From the NCBI GenBank assembly GCA_011800155.1, contig CM022370.1, positions 1,798,001-1,862,000 on the forward strand: a stretch of 64,000 nt of DNA, read 5' to 3'. Positions 10,158 to 27,524 of the stretch are shown here, in pieces. The stretch's first letter is position 1. Each line of letters opens with the position of its first letter. Below the pieces are notes generated by a model. The model was not told the origin of the DNA. It made no database searches and saw only the letters and a program-made list of their open reading frames with translations. The position numbers were made by a program, and so were the translations under genes. The stretch is from Flammulina velutipes. Taxonomy: Eukaryota; Basidiomycota; Agaricomycetes; Agaricales; Physalacriaceae.

Positions 10158-11832
10158 ATGGCCACATCGAAGATCCCGCGCGCTCGGAAACATCTCTTCA
10201 ACTCCCCTTTCGAAGAGTATCTTGGGACATCACTAAGTTTCCATCCACCATCCAAAGAACACTCGAGACAAACTATGCAGACTTTTCTTTCAGAAATTGA
10301 CGACGACATCGCAGAGATTGACACAGACATCGCCGCTGTAGAATCCCAGCTGGCCGCTCTCACTCTAACTATTGCCGCCCTCCGCGACGAGAAGCAAAGC
10401 GCACTGCGCTATCGCGACTTGCATTTATCCCTTTTCCCGCCTATTCATGACTTGCCTTCCCACATCCTATTTGCTATCTTCAAACTTGTCATCTCGGGGT
10501 CACAGTCGAGTTGGAACGCATTGGATTCGAAAACTGGGGGTCCCTGGTTCCTTGGGAAGATTTGCCACAGGTGGAGGGCGTTGGTGTGGTCATCGCCCTC
10601 TCTGTGGGCTGGCCCTTTTCGTGTGGACTCTAGTTCGCGCTCCTTTGGTCCATCTTATGGTCAGAGAATTTGCAATGAAGAGACAAGGAAAGAACTTCTG
10701 GACGAGGTTCTGAAGAGGGCTAACTCATCGCCATTACAGATTTCGATCAGTACTTCACATCTATCGGAAAAACTGTCAGAGGATTTAGCTGCTCATGCTT
10801 CCCACTGGGGAGACATATCACTCGTTGGCCCGTACGAGGGCCTACTGGAATTCCTCAACCACATCGATCCAGCCGACATGCTTGTCTCCCAGTTGTCGAA
10901 ACTTACGCTGTGCAATCGAGGTCCAGTTGTAGCAAAACAAAATCAGCTCAGCGAGCTGATGAAGCGTGTCAAGGTCCCCGCGTTGCGAACACTCAGTATC
11001 ACATCGTCCTTGGAGGTCGTGCCGTCGAATGTCGAATTCCCCTGTAATCGACTCAATTCCCTTCGGTTTTCTTTGCGTACAAGCATCGAAACGGTGTGGT
11101 GGATTCTTGACAGCTGCACCGACCTCCAAGCGTTGGATGCTACTCTCCTCCATGATCCCGATGTTATTACAAAGTTTACACGGTCTCACGAAGGACTATT
11201 GTCGTTGTCGACGGAGTCCACAGCTTTGTTGAAGTATATCCGCTTCCCGGCGCTGGAAATTCTCAAGCTAGACAGGGATCTAACGCCCCGTGACCTGGAC
11301 GCATTGCGGCGATGTGTGAAGGAGTCGGGCATGACACTGAGGAACTTGCATATATTCATAAATGGGACGGAATCTGCAGCGATGTGGAAAGAAGCGCTAA
11401 CATCTTTTTTGTCTACTGTGGAAGACTTGGATATCACGACGTTGGACGACTTTTCCCTAGAAACTCTACGCAGTCTTATCGTCAGTGGCGATACCCCAAC
11501 TATCCTTCCTCGTCTTGCGCGACTCACCATCGAAAATCGTACATCGCGTTCGGAATGGAGAAGTGAACTCTGGATGGAAACGCTGTTTGATATGCTCTTC
11601 TCCCGTCTCCCTTCCGAGCCTGGGGTTGGATCCAACATTTTACGGTTGCGACGAGTTGCGATTGATTGGACGCGAATGGGAATATCGATCAACGATGTTG
11701 ATCGGGGGAAATTCAAACATTTGGCAGCCTTCAGGAAGGAGGGATTCAATGTTCATGTCTCTGATAAAGGAAGTGAGTTCGTCCCACTAGCTTGCATTTC
11801 CCATGTTCATCTCAGCAGAGTGGGTTATATGA
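10158..11832 (+). CDS. F-box protein, tandem paralogue 2
   Basis: This is a close paralogue of the 7755 gene, with the same leader (IPRARKHLFNSPFEEYLGT), coiled coil, F-box (LPSHILFAIFKLV ... RWRALVWSSPSLWAGPF) and LRR-like C terminus. It is probably a substrate adaptor of an SCF ligase. The genomic frame stays open to 11999, but a GTGAGT donor at 11773 and a CTCAG acceptor ending at 11815 give a 543-residue protein that stops at 11832. This matches paralogue 1 and avoids running into the 3' end of convergent esa1, which ends at 11946. Divergence is concentrated in the C-terminal repeats. Confidence 0.8.
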
Positions 11833-11945
11833 TTCCCAATCTTCAAAATGCTGGACGTCGCTATTTAGCGGAAGCGGCGAACACATACCACCATACAAAA
11901 CACTACAAAGGATTACTATTAAATGTTGACTACTACTACTACACT

Positions 11946-13771
<1,826 letters not shown>

Positions 13772-13878
13772 GCAGCGTGGGAACGATCAGCGATGCCAAC
13801 ACAATGACGTTGGTTCCCACGCTCAAACGCGTCAAGCTAGCCCCGCAATTCTGTTTCTGTTTCTGCTTTACGACCACC

Positions 13879-15315
13879 ATGGTCGGTGTCCGCCTCAACT
13901 CGTCCAGCATTTCTCGCCGTGGTAAACCAGTTTTGGGGAAATCAATGGGCCTTCCAGCCTTCCAGACGCACTTCCAGGACTTTAGTGACATTGTGTACGC
14001 TTTATTCAGTCTACAAGTATAAATTTTGACACCGCTCTTGCAGTAATCCATCATCGGGCGCTCTCAACTTTGAGGGAAAGGCCAGCATAGATGCCTCGGG
14101 CGTCAACTTCTCCAATGGCACGTCGATTTCAGTCCAAATGGAAGACTTTGAACAGCTCGGAGAGGAACTCGGTCGGGGAAATTATGGGACTGTAATGCGG
14201 GTCATTTACAAACCCAAAAACCTCGAGATGGCAATGAAGGTCCGCATCATACCAACCACACCGTTATCTGTCTGATCTTCTGCAGCAAATTCGCGTAGAA
14301 CTTGACTCCTCCAAGTTCAAGACAATCATCATGGAGCTCAATATACTTCACCAGGCCGTTGCCCCATCCATTATCAAATTCTATGGCGCCTTTTACACAG
14401 AGTCATCCGTGCATCTCTGTGTAGAATACATGGATTCCGGCAGCATCGACAGGCTGACGGCCTTCCAAATCGGAGAGCAATTCGAGGACTCAGAAGAAAT
14501 CATAACATGGGAGGGTCTCCCGGAAGACGTGTTATCTCGCATTTTGGGCAGCACCATACGCGGCCTCAAATTCCTCAAGGACAAACTCGAGGTAATCCAT
14601 CGTGGTACGTCATTTTTTAATTGCATCCGCTCCGTCGACGCTGAGCGCTGGACCATCCAAGACGTGAAACCCACCAACATCTTGGCCAACTCCAAAGGCG
14701 AAATTAAATTGTGTGACTTCGGAGTCTCTGGTCAACTACAGAAGTCGATTGCCAACACTATGGTCGGATGCCAAACGTACATGGCCGTACGTTTAGTCCA
14801 CTGCCTCGCACCCTCACGTTTCCTCATGCATTTCGTTTAGCCTGAGCGAATATATACATCTGGTGGCCATGAAGGGTATGGCGTCTCATCTGACATCTGG
14901 TCAGTTGGGATCTCCGCGCTGGAGCTTTGTATGGGTAAGTATCCGTACGAGAACCGTGCGGACATCATGGTCTACGTAAGGTCTCCGCCCTCCTCCGCCT
15001 CATCCCTTCATTAACCGTATCTCAGATGAATGCTCTCGTTAAGGGTGAAGTCCCAGATCTGCCAGAACGGTACAGCCAGACTGCCCGCGAATGGGTGTCT
15101 AGTTGTCTAAAGAAGGAGCCGGAGGAACGTGCAGGATTTCAAGAACTGTTAGAACATCCATTTCTTGAGGGAGAGGAGACCAGGGACATCGATATGGTTT
15201 CCTGGATCGCGACCGCCACTGCGTTCAAAGATGCACGCGCTGCCAATAAGAAGGTAACGTTTCCTCTACACACCTCAAGACTATTTGTTTTCTGACATGT
15301 CCCTAGATATCATAG
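13879..15315 (+). CDS. pbs2: MAP kinase kinase, Pbs2-like (HOG pathway)
   Basis: Seven exons give 375 residues: 13879-13994, 14044-14239, 14286-14604, 14662-14786, 14841-14975, 15026-15253 and 15307-15315. Kinase motifs are the glycine loop ELGRGNYGTV, HRDVKPTN (split by an intron after HR), DFGVSG, and an activation loop with phospho-sites ending GCQTYMAPERI. The last string is typical of Pbs2, the MAPKK that activates Hog1 under osmotic stress, rather than of Ste7 or Mkk1. The region before the kinase is only about 75 residues, far shorter than in ascomycete Pbs2, and the divergent esa1 start leaves little room for more. The final exon is 9 nt. Confidence 0.82.
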
Positions 15316-16073
15316 CAACTCATCATAGATGCTTATAGTTGACTTGTATCGCAATTTGGTCGCAGGTACGACCTCCCGCTCTTTACTATATGTTGGATTT
15401 GTACACTACAACTGCACTACTGAGTACACCTATAGCTAATACGAACGTGTATCCTTTAATCGGGTCTTTTCCAAAGACGTGAGCACTTCTGTGGCGTATT
15501 CTGAATGCGCCACATACAACCCGCCAAGTGACACGATGCCCAGCCTTGTCAATTCGTTGTATCTCATTCTAATCCCACTCTCATGTCCTTCTAACCTCTA
15601 TTCAGATATACACAAGAAAGGAAGATGCCATTGTCGACGAGGAATGTTGGAAGGCGCAACGCTCATCCTAGGAAAGACCTATTCCATTGCAAAAGGCGCT
15701 ACAAGCATCGGTACTGCATTGCGTGCCGCATTCCTGTAGCTTGGGTCAGCACACCTGGCTAGAGATGAGTAGAACTTGCCGTTCAATTGTTTGTGTTACA
15801 CTGTTTTTTCCTCCGAAGCGTACAACTGATGTGATAGACGGTCGACGACGCGGGGGATCGGATGTTCGTTCCTAGTACGAATCTGCGACGCTAAGGGGGA
15901 TTCAAGATAGAAAGCTACGGAGAGACCGACACGATCGCCGCTTCCTGACGACTGTTCAAGGCCTTCATCGCCTTGACATGGCCGAGACGGTTATAAAAGA
16001 TGTTCGTCGCCACCGAGAATTATACATAGGTCCGGTATCCAAAGCATTATCTCACAACCTGCTTGGGAGCGCC
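15316..16073. other. Intergenic stretch
   Basis: No gene supported. Several short open frames occur, without start context or family features. It contains one copy of the recurrent word TGCGCCACATA (near 15506). Confidence 0.4.
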
Positions 16074-16598
16074 ATGCAACTATATCTTTCCCTCGGTATA
16101 CTATTTGTGTTTATGACATGTGGCGCCGGCGCCGTTTCTCCACGTGGAGAACCTGCTGAAACGGTATGTCTTCTTTATATAAGTCACTGTTTGCATCTCA
16201 TATAGGCTGCTGTAGGGCACGGAACAGAGTCTGACATCTGCAATTTTGGCCAGAGGTCCGACAACCGTTATCGCGAAAGGCAACCGTGTAGAACTAACCT
16301 TCGGACGGGGACAATGTAAGCTTTACTATCGATTTTCTTTGCCAACCGCAGCTCCTTGAACATCTTCCTAGCCTGCTCTATTCCCATGCCGAACGGAAAA
16401 CACTCCAACAAGGATGAGGATTTGGGAAAGCCGGAGTACATCATTGACCAAGGGTACGCTCTTACTTCGCCTGATACTGCCCGAGTGATACTGGAGACTT
16501 ATTCATCTGATAGATACCGATGGGAGTTTAGGTATGCCTCTGCTGAAGGGACATTTTGTGGGCACACAACATGTCACCTCAAATTTTCTGACCCTTAG
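16074..16598 (+). CDS. Small secreted cysteine-containing protein
   Basis: Exons 16074-16163, 16206-16315 and 16352-16598 encode 148 residues. The first about 20 residues form a signal peptide (LYLSLGILFVFM ... CGAGA). The mature part has five Cys, including a C-terminal CGHTTC, and no recognised domain. The second intron is only 36 nt (GTAAGC ... CCGCAG). The unspliced frame would stop at once, and a comparable 38-nt intron occurs in the gene ending at 31865. It is presumably extracellular; function unknown. It is unrelated in sequence to the two duplicated secreted proteins at the left edge. Confidence 0.6.
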
Positions 16599-16745
16599 AT
16601 TCAGGGTGTTCGGGTTGGAGTAGTACTAGTTAATTTTATCTTGACAAACTAGTATTCGACATGAAATGTAGCACACAGCCAAACTTGTTCCGCCACTTCG
16701 GAGTGGAAATGACGTCACGTGAACGACACTCTATTTCTTGCCGCC

Positions 16746-19521
16746 ATGAGCTCGACGGATTTCAATTTCTCTGGGGCACTGGCAACATGGCGGGGTACGG
16801 ACTTGTGAACCTGTTTTGCCTATTCTGATTGTGGCGCAGATGTAAATCTCTCCGAGCTGCAGAAATCACTCGACGCGCAAGGCATAGAGGTTATTGACAA
16901 CCAAAAGGCTAACCTCGTCGGCCGCAAGTCATTGTCGGACAAGACCAAAGGTCGGCCTACAACTTCTTAGCTGGCTTGTACTGACGAGCTAGCAGAGTTC
17001 AAACGTATTTCCGACGAAGAGAAAGTACCAGCAATCAAGGGCCTTTTGAAGGGTGCGTTGCATTGGTCACACGTCACCGTCCGACGCGCTCATTCCACCA
17101 AAAGCATACCAGAGCGAGATAGATGCCCTTACAAAACGCTCTCGAATGGCAGAGAATGCCTTTCTGGATCTCTATAAAGTCCTTGCCGAGGCGCCAGACC
17201 CATACCCTTTACTGGAAGCAGCTATTGTACGTGTTACATTACACAAGTTCTCAACAACTCAACCTCTCCAGGACCAAGCCGTCAAAGTCGAGGAAGCCAA
17301 GGACCTCGAACGAGAGCTTCAACGCTACAAGGAAGAGAACGCAGAGCTCAAGAAACGTGTCAATGAGTCGGCCAAAGCTGAGACCAAGTTGGAACAGATG
17401 GAAACCAAAGTACGTCCTTGAGCCCCTACATATAATCTGGGCTAACGAATGGATAGATGGAGGATATGATTAACGACCGCGTTGTGCAGAAGGAGAACGA
17501 ACTCCATGCTACTTATGATGAAAAGTTGAGAAACTACGAAGAGAGGTCCGTCCATCCCGCACCATACACGCCGACGCGCTCTAAATCTCCCATTCAGAGA
17601 ACAAGATCTACAACGCCAAGTATCACTGGCGAAATCCCAGCTACGCGACCTCCGCACATCAAACGAGACCGCGCAGTCGAAACTCGTGGACCACAGCTCC
17701 AAGCAGGGTTAGAGGCTCCCTCGTCTATTCGACCTCAACGACTCACCATTTCGCAGACCAAGAGGTTGTTGCAAAACTAGCAGAGGTTGATATGATGGTG
17801 GCAGACCTCGAACGCGCCAATAGTCGCGTTGCAACGGTGGAAAGGCGCAATGTATGTCTTATCCGTCGGCCTTAAAACCCCTCCAGTGCTTAAACTCAGT
17901 CCAGGAGATCCTGCGAGCTGAAATCGAGTCCCTCCGCAGCGGCAACGATTCGTCCGACCGGTATGACCATGATTGCCATTCCCTCGCCACGATATTCTAA
18001 ACAAACCTTCGCAGCGCCATAGAACTTCAAGCCAAGATCAACGAGTACGAGAATGAGGTTGAACGCATGTCAACTGCTTTGGACACACAAAAAGTCGTTC
18101 TCTCAGAAACAGAGAATGCTGCGAAGAAGGCGAAGGAGGACATGGTAAAGGAGATATCAAAGAAGGTGAAAGAGGACCATCTCGGTTCCGTTTTGTGTTT
18201 TCTCACCTTCCATAGGCGGAAGAGGTCGACAATCTTAAGCATCGCCTGAAACAGTACAGCGACTATGATGAAATCAAACGTGAACTGGGGATCATGAAGG
18301 TATCGACTTCTCTCTCCGCAATGATTGTGACACTGAACACAGTGATAGTATGTTGAGTTCGCCAGCTTTGAGGAAGAAGTGGATGAAGATGTCGATGGCT
18401 ATGAAGTCGGCTTACAACTCCCAAATCCTAACGCTGAGAAGGATCATGAGCAGCAAGGAAAATCACTCGAAGCCCTCCTCGCCGCGAAGAACAAGAGGCT
18501 CCTTGAGGAGCTCACCAAGTTCCGTGTACGGTCTTAATTCATTCTACCATTAGATCCATCTCTCACCTCATGTCGTAACAGATCCTTCACAGCGAACTAG
18601 AGAATTCACTACAGGCAGCGCAGGAACAGTCCAGCTCAACCGCGGCTGAACTGGAGAAGCAGCGCGTGCTCAACGAGAAGCTCGAAAATGATTTGCTGTC
18701 CATGAACAAACATCACGGGGGAGAAGCCACGAACGGCGATGGCACGCCTCTGGAGGCTTCTGATGTCCTTGCCGGATTGGAATTGGGGAAGAAGTCGGTA
18801 AGTGAAGTGGACTGTACGGCATAAGTGCCTATGTCTTGACGATTGGCTAGGATCCTTCTTCTGTGCGGACCACTCCGATACCGTTCACCTCGTCCGCAGA
18901 TACGTCAATTCTGCCTATCGTGACAAGCCAGAGAGACAGATTCCGCCAACGAAACGCCGAACTAGAGGAGGCAAGTATCCTTCTTCTGTTCCGTGCTATC
19001 ACCAACTGACGCCTGATTGTTCGTCACCACAGGAACTGCGCAAGCAATTCCAAATCATCTCTGACTTGCGTGCGGAGGTGAAGAATCTCCAGAATGACAA
19101 CCTCAAGCTGTATGAGAAGGTCCGGTACATGCAGAGTTATAGGGAGGAGGCCGGTTCTCGTCCTGTCACTAGTCAGCTTGATCCACTTCCCGCGCCGGCG
19201 AGAAACGACGATATGAGCAAGTACCGGGCGAGATATGAAGAGGCAATGAATCCCTTTGAGGCGTTCCGTGGACGGGTGAGTTCTTTCCTCCATACGTCGT
19301 AACTATCTGCTCAGACGAAATAGGAAGCAACAAGGGCATATCAGAGCCTTAATCCCGTCGAGCGCGGTGTCCTTGCCATAACGAAAGCAATGCTCAACAA
19401 TCGAAGAGCAAGAACCTTCTTTATATGTTATGCTATCGCCCTGCATGCCCTCGTGATGTTCACATCGTATGAGTGCGCCACCTCAGAAACACCTTTACAG
19501 AAACAGCCTCGAATATATTAA
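16746..19521 (+). CDS. coy1: Golgin CASP/Coy1 (Golgi coiled-coil membrane protein)
   Basis: CASP/Coy1 is a tail-anchored coiled-coil tether of intra-Golgi retrograde transport. The start at 16746 opens [20 protein letters not shown], a typical N terminus of the family, split by an intron after W-R. About ten introns interrupt a long heptad-rich coiled coil. The conserved C-terminal CASP block follows: [18 protein letters not shown], then [17 protein letters not shown] and [20 protein letters not shown]. This ends in the transmembrane segment expected for a Golgi anchor. The intron before the last exon carries no stop-free alternative. The next gene, tfb1, is convergent and ends 100 bp away. 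Confidence 0.88.
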
Positions 19522-19621
19522 TGGTCGCTACGGTAATGCATAGGGCATGATGATATTTATGACATGAATTGTATAGCAGTACATAATGGATGAATCAACC
19601 TAACAAAGTCCCATTATTGCC

Positions 19622-21890
19622 CTAGCGAGCTGGTATTCGCTTCTTCGTCAAAGTTGCACGGTGGAAGTTGAGGGCACGGTCGACAGCGGTCAATACCGGT
19701 TGCATGGCCTGTGAAACACTATGAGGACTAAACATTGGAGACAAGGAAGTCACGTACCGTTTGTATTTTATACGAATCCAGCTCTTGCTGGGCAGCCATC
19801 GCAACTATGGCACCGACCTTTTCGTGCGTTTTAGCGAGGTATGCTGCCATTTTAGCGGTCTTCGTGGCCCTCTGCGCTGGTGAAGATACCACTAAGGTTT
19901 GGTCAGCTGCTGGCGGATACGTCGCCGTCCAGAACTGTCTCAGAAACTCGTTCGCTGCGGTTTGACAGGTGCGCATTTGTTGAAAGAGCGCATCTGGGAT
20001 ATCATCTAAAGGCCACGAGATTAGAGGATATTGCTATAATACGCCTAGGAATCCTACTTGACCGGGATCTGACGTCCAACCGAGCAGCCACGTTTTGTGT
20101 CATGGATAACAATGCAGCGTCTCCTGGCTTCCTCTCAATTCTGAGCTGCAAAATGGTCAGAGAAACTAGGGGCAACACCGAGTGAATACAGTACCGCTCC
20201 CAAATCAGTATCCCATGATTGTAGACTAGCTCGAGTGGTCATGATAATATTTCGAAGGTCGATATCCTAACACAATTTAGAAAGGCAGCCGACATCATAA
20301 GGAAAAAGGACAAACCTCAAGCGCGTTATCTGACTGCGATGACATACGCCCCTCAAAGTATCTCTGTCTGTCCTGCATTTCTAAAAGAATTCCAGTCGAA
20401 GATTCCGGGTCATGTAGATCTTCAATGTCTAACTCGAAATCATCGGGCTGTCCGACAAATTGAGACGCGTACTTTTTGAGAAAAGAGAATAAAAAAACTA
20501 ACGTCAAGTCGCCGTCGTTTTGCTGGAGGGTTTTCACCCAACGCAGAGTTCAAAAGTCGTTCAGAGTGCTCATTGAATTTCCGGATGAGCGGCAGAGCGC
20601 CTCTCTGCCTTCCAGCTTGCATGGTCACATCTTTTTCATTTCCAGTCTATTTTGGTGTCGATGAATGGAATTGGCAGGAAGAAGGATGTAGCTACCTCTT
20701 CATGATCCTCTCTTGTGGCTCCAAGGTTGACAAAGAGGTCCGCTATTTCAGAACGTGGTCTCCGAGGCTCGAGTTCTGGCGCCTATTCAGATCAGCTGTA
20801 GAGTCGCATGACTGGTACATACCGTCATCATCCCGCTCGAGATACTTGTCGAAGATGGGGTCAGCCTTGACGACATGCTGCGTTGCCGACGACCGAATAG
20901 ACGCGCGATGGGCATTGAACAATTTTGACTGAAAGTAGCGTTTCCAGAAATGCTCTTCAGAAAGCTTGACAAGAGTCAGTTGGGCGTTTAGTGTAGTCGC
21001 ATGAAAGGACCTACTTTACCGGGGACGTTGTCGCTGTAGGCAGTTGCGACAACGGGGTATTCGTCAAAGATGTCGTGTACGAGCTGAGGGGTAATGCGAA
21101 TTTTGATTTCTCCACCTTCGACGGTTTCCGGGCGTGGGTCGACAAGCTGGCCGGATTTGCCTTTGCGCTGATTCTCTGCGGCTGCCTGAGCAAGGACCAA
21201 ATGCTGAAGATGCTATGTGAGTGATTGAGCAGCCCAAGTTGAATACACGACGCACCTCCCTGCCTTCCCAAAACTCTGCTTCAGTAATATGGCCGCCAAT
21301 GACTAGTTCACGATGAAGGGCTGTTAATTCTGGATTGCTAAGGAGGACGGTCTTTCTGAGGCGAAAGTCGCGCGCTGCGTCGTGTCCACTAATACTGGGA
21401 GTAGCGCGGGCGTCGTTGCTCGAGACTGACTCTGCTCGCGAGGGCTGCGAAGATGGCAGCGGTGGCAGCGTCGGTGTTGGTACCGACGCGCTGAAGACTG
21501 GCAAGGACGGCGGTGGACGTGGCGCAGGAAGACGCGATATAATGTCTGCCGCGTTCTTGTTGCGTCCAATTATGTTTGTGAGTTCCGTCTTGAACTGTTC
21601 ACGCTCGGCCTGTGCATTTGGAGCCGTAAAAGTGAAGAAGTGGCCGGCGTCGTCGCCACGTAGAACGAGCTTGAGCTTGACCTGGGGAGCCCCGTCTTTG
21701 CTGCAGAAAAGAGCTGGCTGGAGGTGAGTAATGTGGCGCAGAAAGAAATAAGAGACAAACACGCGAATTCAGGATGCGCGACTTTGATGGTCGGAACTGT
21801 TTTGCCATCTTGGATCCATTGAAGATGCGAATCATTCAATTCCAAGACGCCCGCTAGTTTTTTCCAGGACGCCTTTGCCGTGGTAGGCAT
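19622..21890 (-). CDS. tfb1: TFIIH core subunit Tfb1/p62
   Basis: Tfb1 is a scaffold subunit of TFIIH in transcription initiation and nucleotide excision repair. The N terminus forms the PH-like domain (KKLAGVLELNDSHLQWIQDG ... VKLKLVLRGDDAGHFFTF). BSD-domain signatures follow: LHRELVIGGHITEAEFWEGR in the first and LSEEHFWKRYFQSKLFNAHR in the second. The C-terminal half is helical, as in the family, and ends in a basic TKKRIPAR tail. The ATG at 21890 is used because the frame further upstream has no ATG. At least six introns are inferred, including one containing the recurrent AGTAATGTGGCGCA word at 21727. The start codon is 82 bp from the divergent phosphatase gene. Confidence 0.88.
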
Positions 21891-21972
21891 AGGACAAACA
21901 TCGTCGCTTAGGTAATCCACTGCTACTTTTAAATTTCTTTCACTTCTCAGGGGCTACTCTATACTACTATCA

Positions 21973-22994
21973 ATGGTTAAACGTCTCGTTGTCTACGACT
22001 TTGACTGGTATTTGCCTATCCTTCAATGCATCTATACCGACCTTTAACATCAAAACCAGGTCAATGGCCGACCAGGACTCGGATCGATGGATCTTTGAAG
22101 TCCTCGACATCGGCATCCGTCGCAAAATGGAGGATTTGGAAAGAAACACGCAGTGGACAGATATAGTGTAAGGATGTCCTATTAGCTGCTAGTATCACCC
22201 CCCCCAATGCCCGATATCTAGTGCACAGAGCCTGCGTGAAGGCCATGAACGTGGTATAACGCGTAAGGACATCGAGGATACGCTCCGCGCTATGCCATTC
22301 GCACGTCTATCTCTCGATAACCTATCTCCGCCCCCCTTATCCCCGTCTAGCACCCCGCCTCCGCGAGGGCAATTAAATCTCTCAAGGCCAAAGGAGACAC
22401 TACCTTTTTCTGCCTGTCCAATGCCAATTCGGTCTTCATCTCGACCATCCTAGAGGTGAGGAATTATCTCACCTTATCGTCGATTAGCTTGAGTAACAAG
22501 TCTGCATCAAGGCCCAAGGCCTTACAGATTGCTTCGACGAGGTCGTAACCAACCCCGCGACATGGGAAGACTCAGGCCTCTTGAACCTCCGCCGACGCGT
22601 CGATCCTAATGGTGCCCAACACACTTGCAAAGTCGGATGCAGCCCGAACATGTGCAAGGGTCCGTAGATCTTTCTCTCCAATTCATTCCACATATCTAAG
22701 CCCAAATAGGCGATGAGCTCGATGCCTTTATCCAGCGCCACGGAGATTACGACCAGATCATCTACGTCGGCGACGGATCAAATGACTTTTGCCCTGTTGT
22801 ACGACTGAGAGAGTTAGTATACATTGTTCCTCATCCGCATACACAAAATTTTGACCATTCCTAGACAAGACACAGTTCTCTGTCGCATTTCCCGAGGCCT
22901 TCAAAGACGCATCCTGAAGGAAGGGGGCCTCAAATGCCAAGTCAAGCTCTGGGATAGCGCCTGGGAAATAGAGGAGCTGTACCAGACATTCTAG
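21973..22994 (+). CDS. PHOSPHO-type HAD phosphatase
   Basis: A HAD-superfamily phosphatase of the PHOSPHO1/PHOSPHO2 group, whose animal members act on phosphoethanolamine/phosphocholine or pyridoxal phosphate. The catalytic motif I is VVYDFDWS (nucleophile and acid/base Asp). The second motif is FFCLSNANSVFI, followed by CFDEVVTNPATW, a cysteine cluster (HTCKVGCSPNMCKG) and IYVGDGSNDFCPV with the metal-binding Asp. The family join MPF-HP requires an intron at 22301-22350 that starts GCACGT, a GC-AG intron. Other introns are canonical. Substrate cannot be told from sequence. It is divergent from tfb1. Confidence 0.85.
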
Positions 22995-23162
22995 AGAGGG
23001 AGAGAGAGACCGGCTCCGAGGAAAATTAGATTGCGAAGTCAGAGGAGCATGAAGAATAGGAACAGTATGTATGGATCAGTATGAAATTGCACAAATAAGC
23101 AGTAATTTCGAGGGCCGTCCAGAAAAGGGGAGTGTACAGAACGACGACGAGGGAAAGCACCA

Positions 23163-26544
<3,382 letters not shown>

Positions 26545-26791
26545 GGAGGCAGCAATCAACCCAGCAACCTGATGTCACACTTGGTCACACTCTGTTCTTG
26601 TCTTCACTTTTCTCACTCTTGTGGCTGCCATCGGTAGCGAGCTCTGGCTCTTTCTGGGCTCTATACTCTGCTATCTTGTTCTGTAAATTTTGCCGGAATG
26701 TTTACTTGCTCTCTGGCTCTGTCGATTTCTTCTACCCGCCTTCCTTTTCAAAAATTTCTCGTCTTAGCCATGTCGGACTGTCAAGCACCAT

Positions 26792-27139
26792 CTGATACGC
26801 CACACGTTTGCCTGTGCCCCTAGACTATGTCCATCTGCTGCACCGAGTCTCCTCACCGACCTCAAGACCTTTGTAACGACCCGCTCTGCAACCGTCAACG
26901 CGGTTGACCTTATTCTTGGGGACCGCATTCGGCATCTCCAGGCCGTCGTCGCGGAGCCCTGGGCTCAATCGCATGCCGCCCCGCTCCACCGTGTCAGCCT
27001 ACCTCCACCAGTGGCTGTATTACATCCGCCCCCCTCGTTTCCCGATGAACGTGCCCTTCAGAAGCAGCATAAGTACAGCAATAACTATACAGCAGAAGGG
27101 GTTGTACAGCCCGTCGATAAACATAAATCACCAACATAG
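26792..27139 (+). other. Unassigned open frame, possible exon
   Basis: A frame of about 115 codons without ATG has coding-like codon use (for example TDLKTFVTTRSATVNAVDL and FPDERALQKQHKYSNNY). It starts about 250 bp upstream of yak1 on the opposite strand. ATGs at 26769 and 26834 are in other frames, and I found no convincing intron to join them. It could be the main exon of a small unrecognised gene, or chance. The flanks, 26545-26791 (yak1 5' side) and 27140-27524, show nothing else supportable. Confidence 0.25.
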
Positions 27140-27524
27140 TGCTTCTTGCGCAGCAACTCAACACCCGATGACGGATGTTTGTACCGCAGACCCATTATTG
27201 GGCGCACAACTCAGCCTCGAGTTTCATCAAGGTCATCAGTGGCAATATGGTGGTATCTAGCTGTGAAGATAGACGGCACCACACTACGAACAGATACCCG
27301 CAAGCAGATTTAGATATCCTTCCTGATCTTAGATGGGATGTGTAGACAGGGTACTAGCTTGAAATGTGCAAGTTACTTTTTCTATTTCTCCGTGTATGGT
27401 CTATAAAGATACAGCAGATATATGGGATACAAAATATACGATACAATGATAGTCTGACAGTCATAAAAGTCATCATAATTCAACGTCTCTGCAGAGATCG
27501 CTGCTTGAAACTCCAGGCTCCGCG

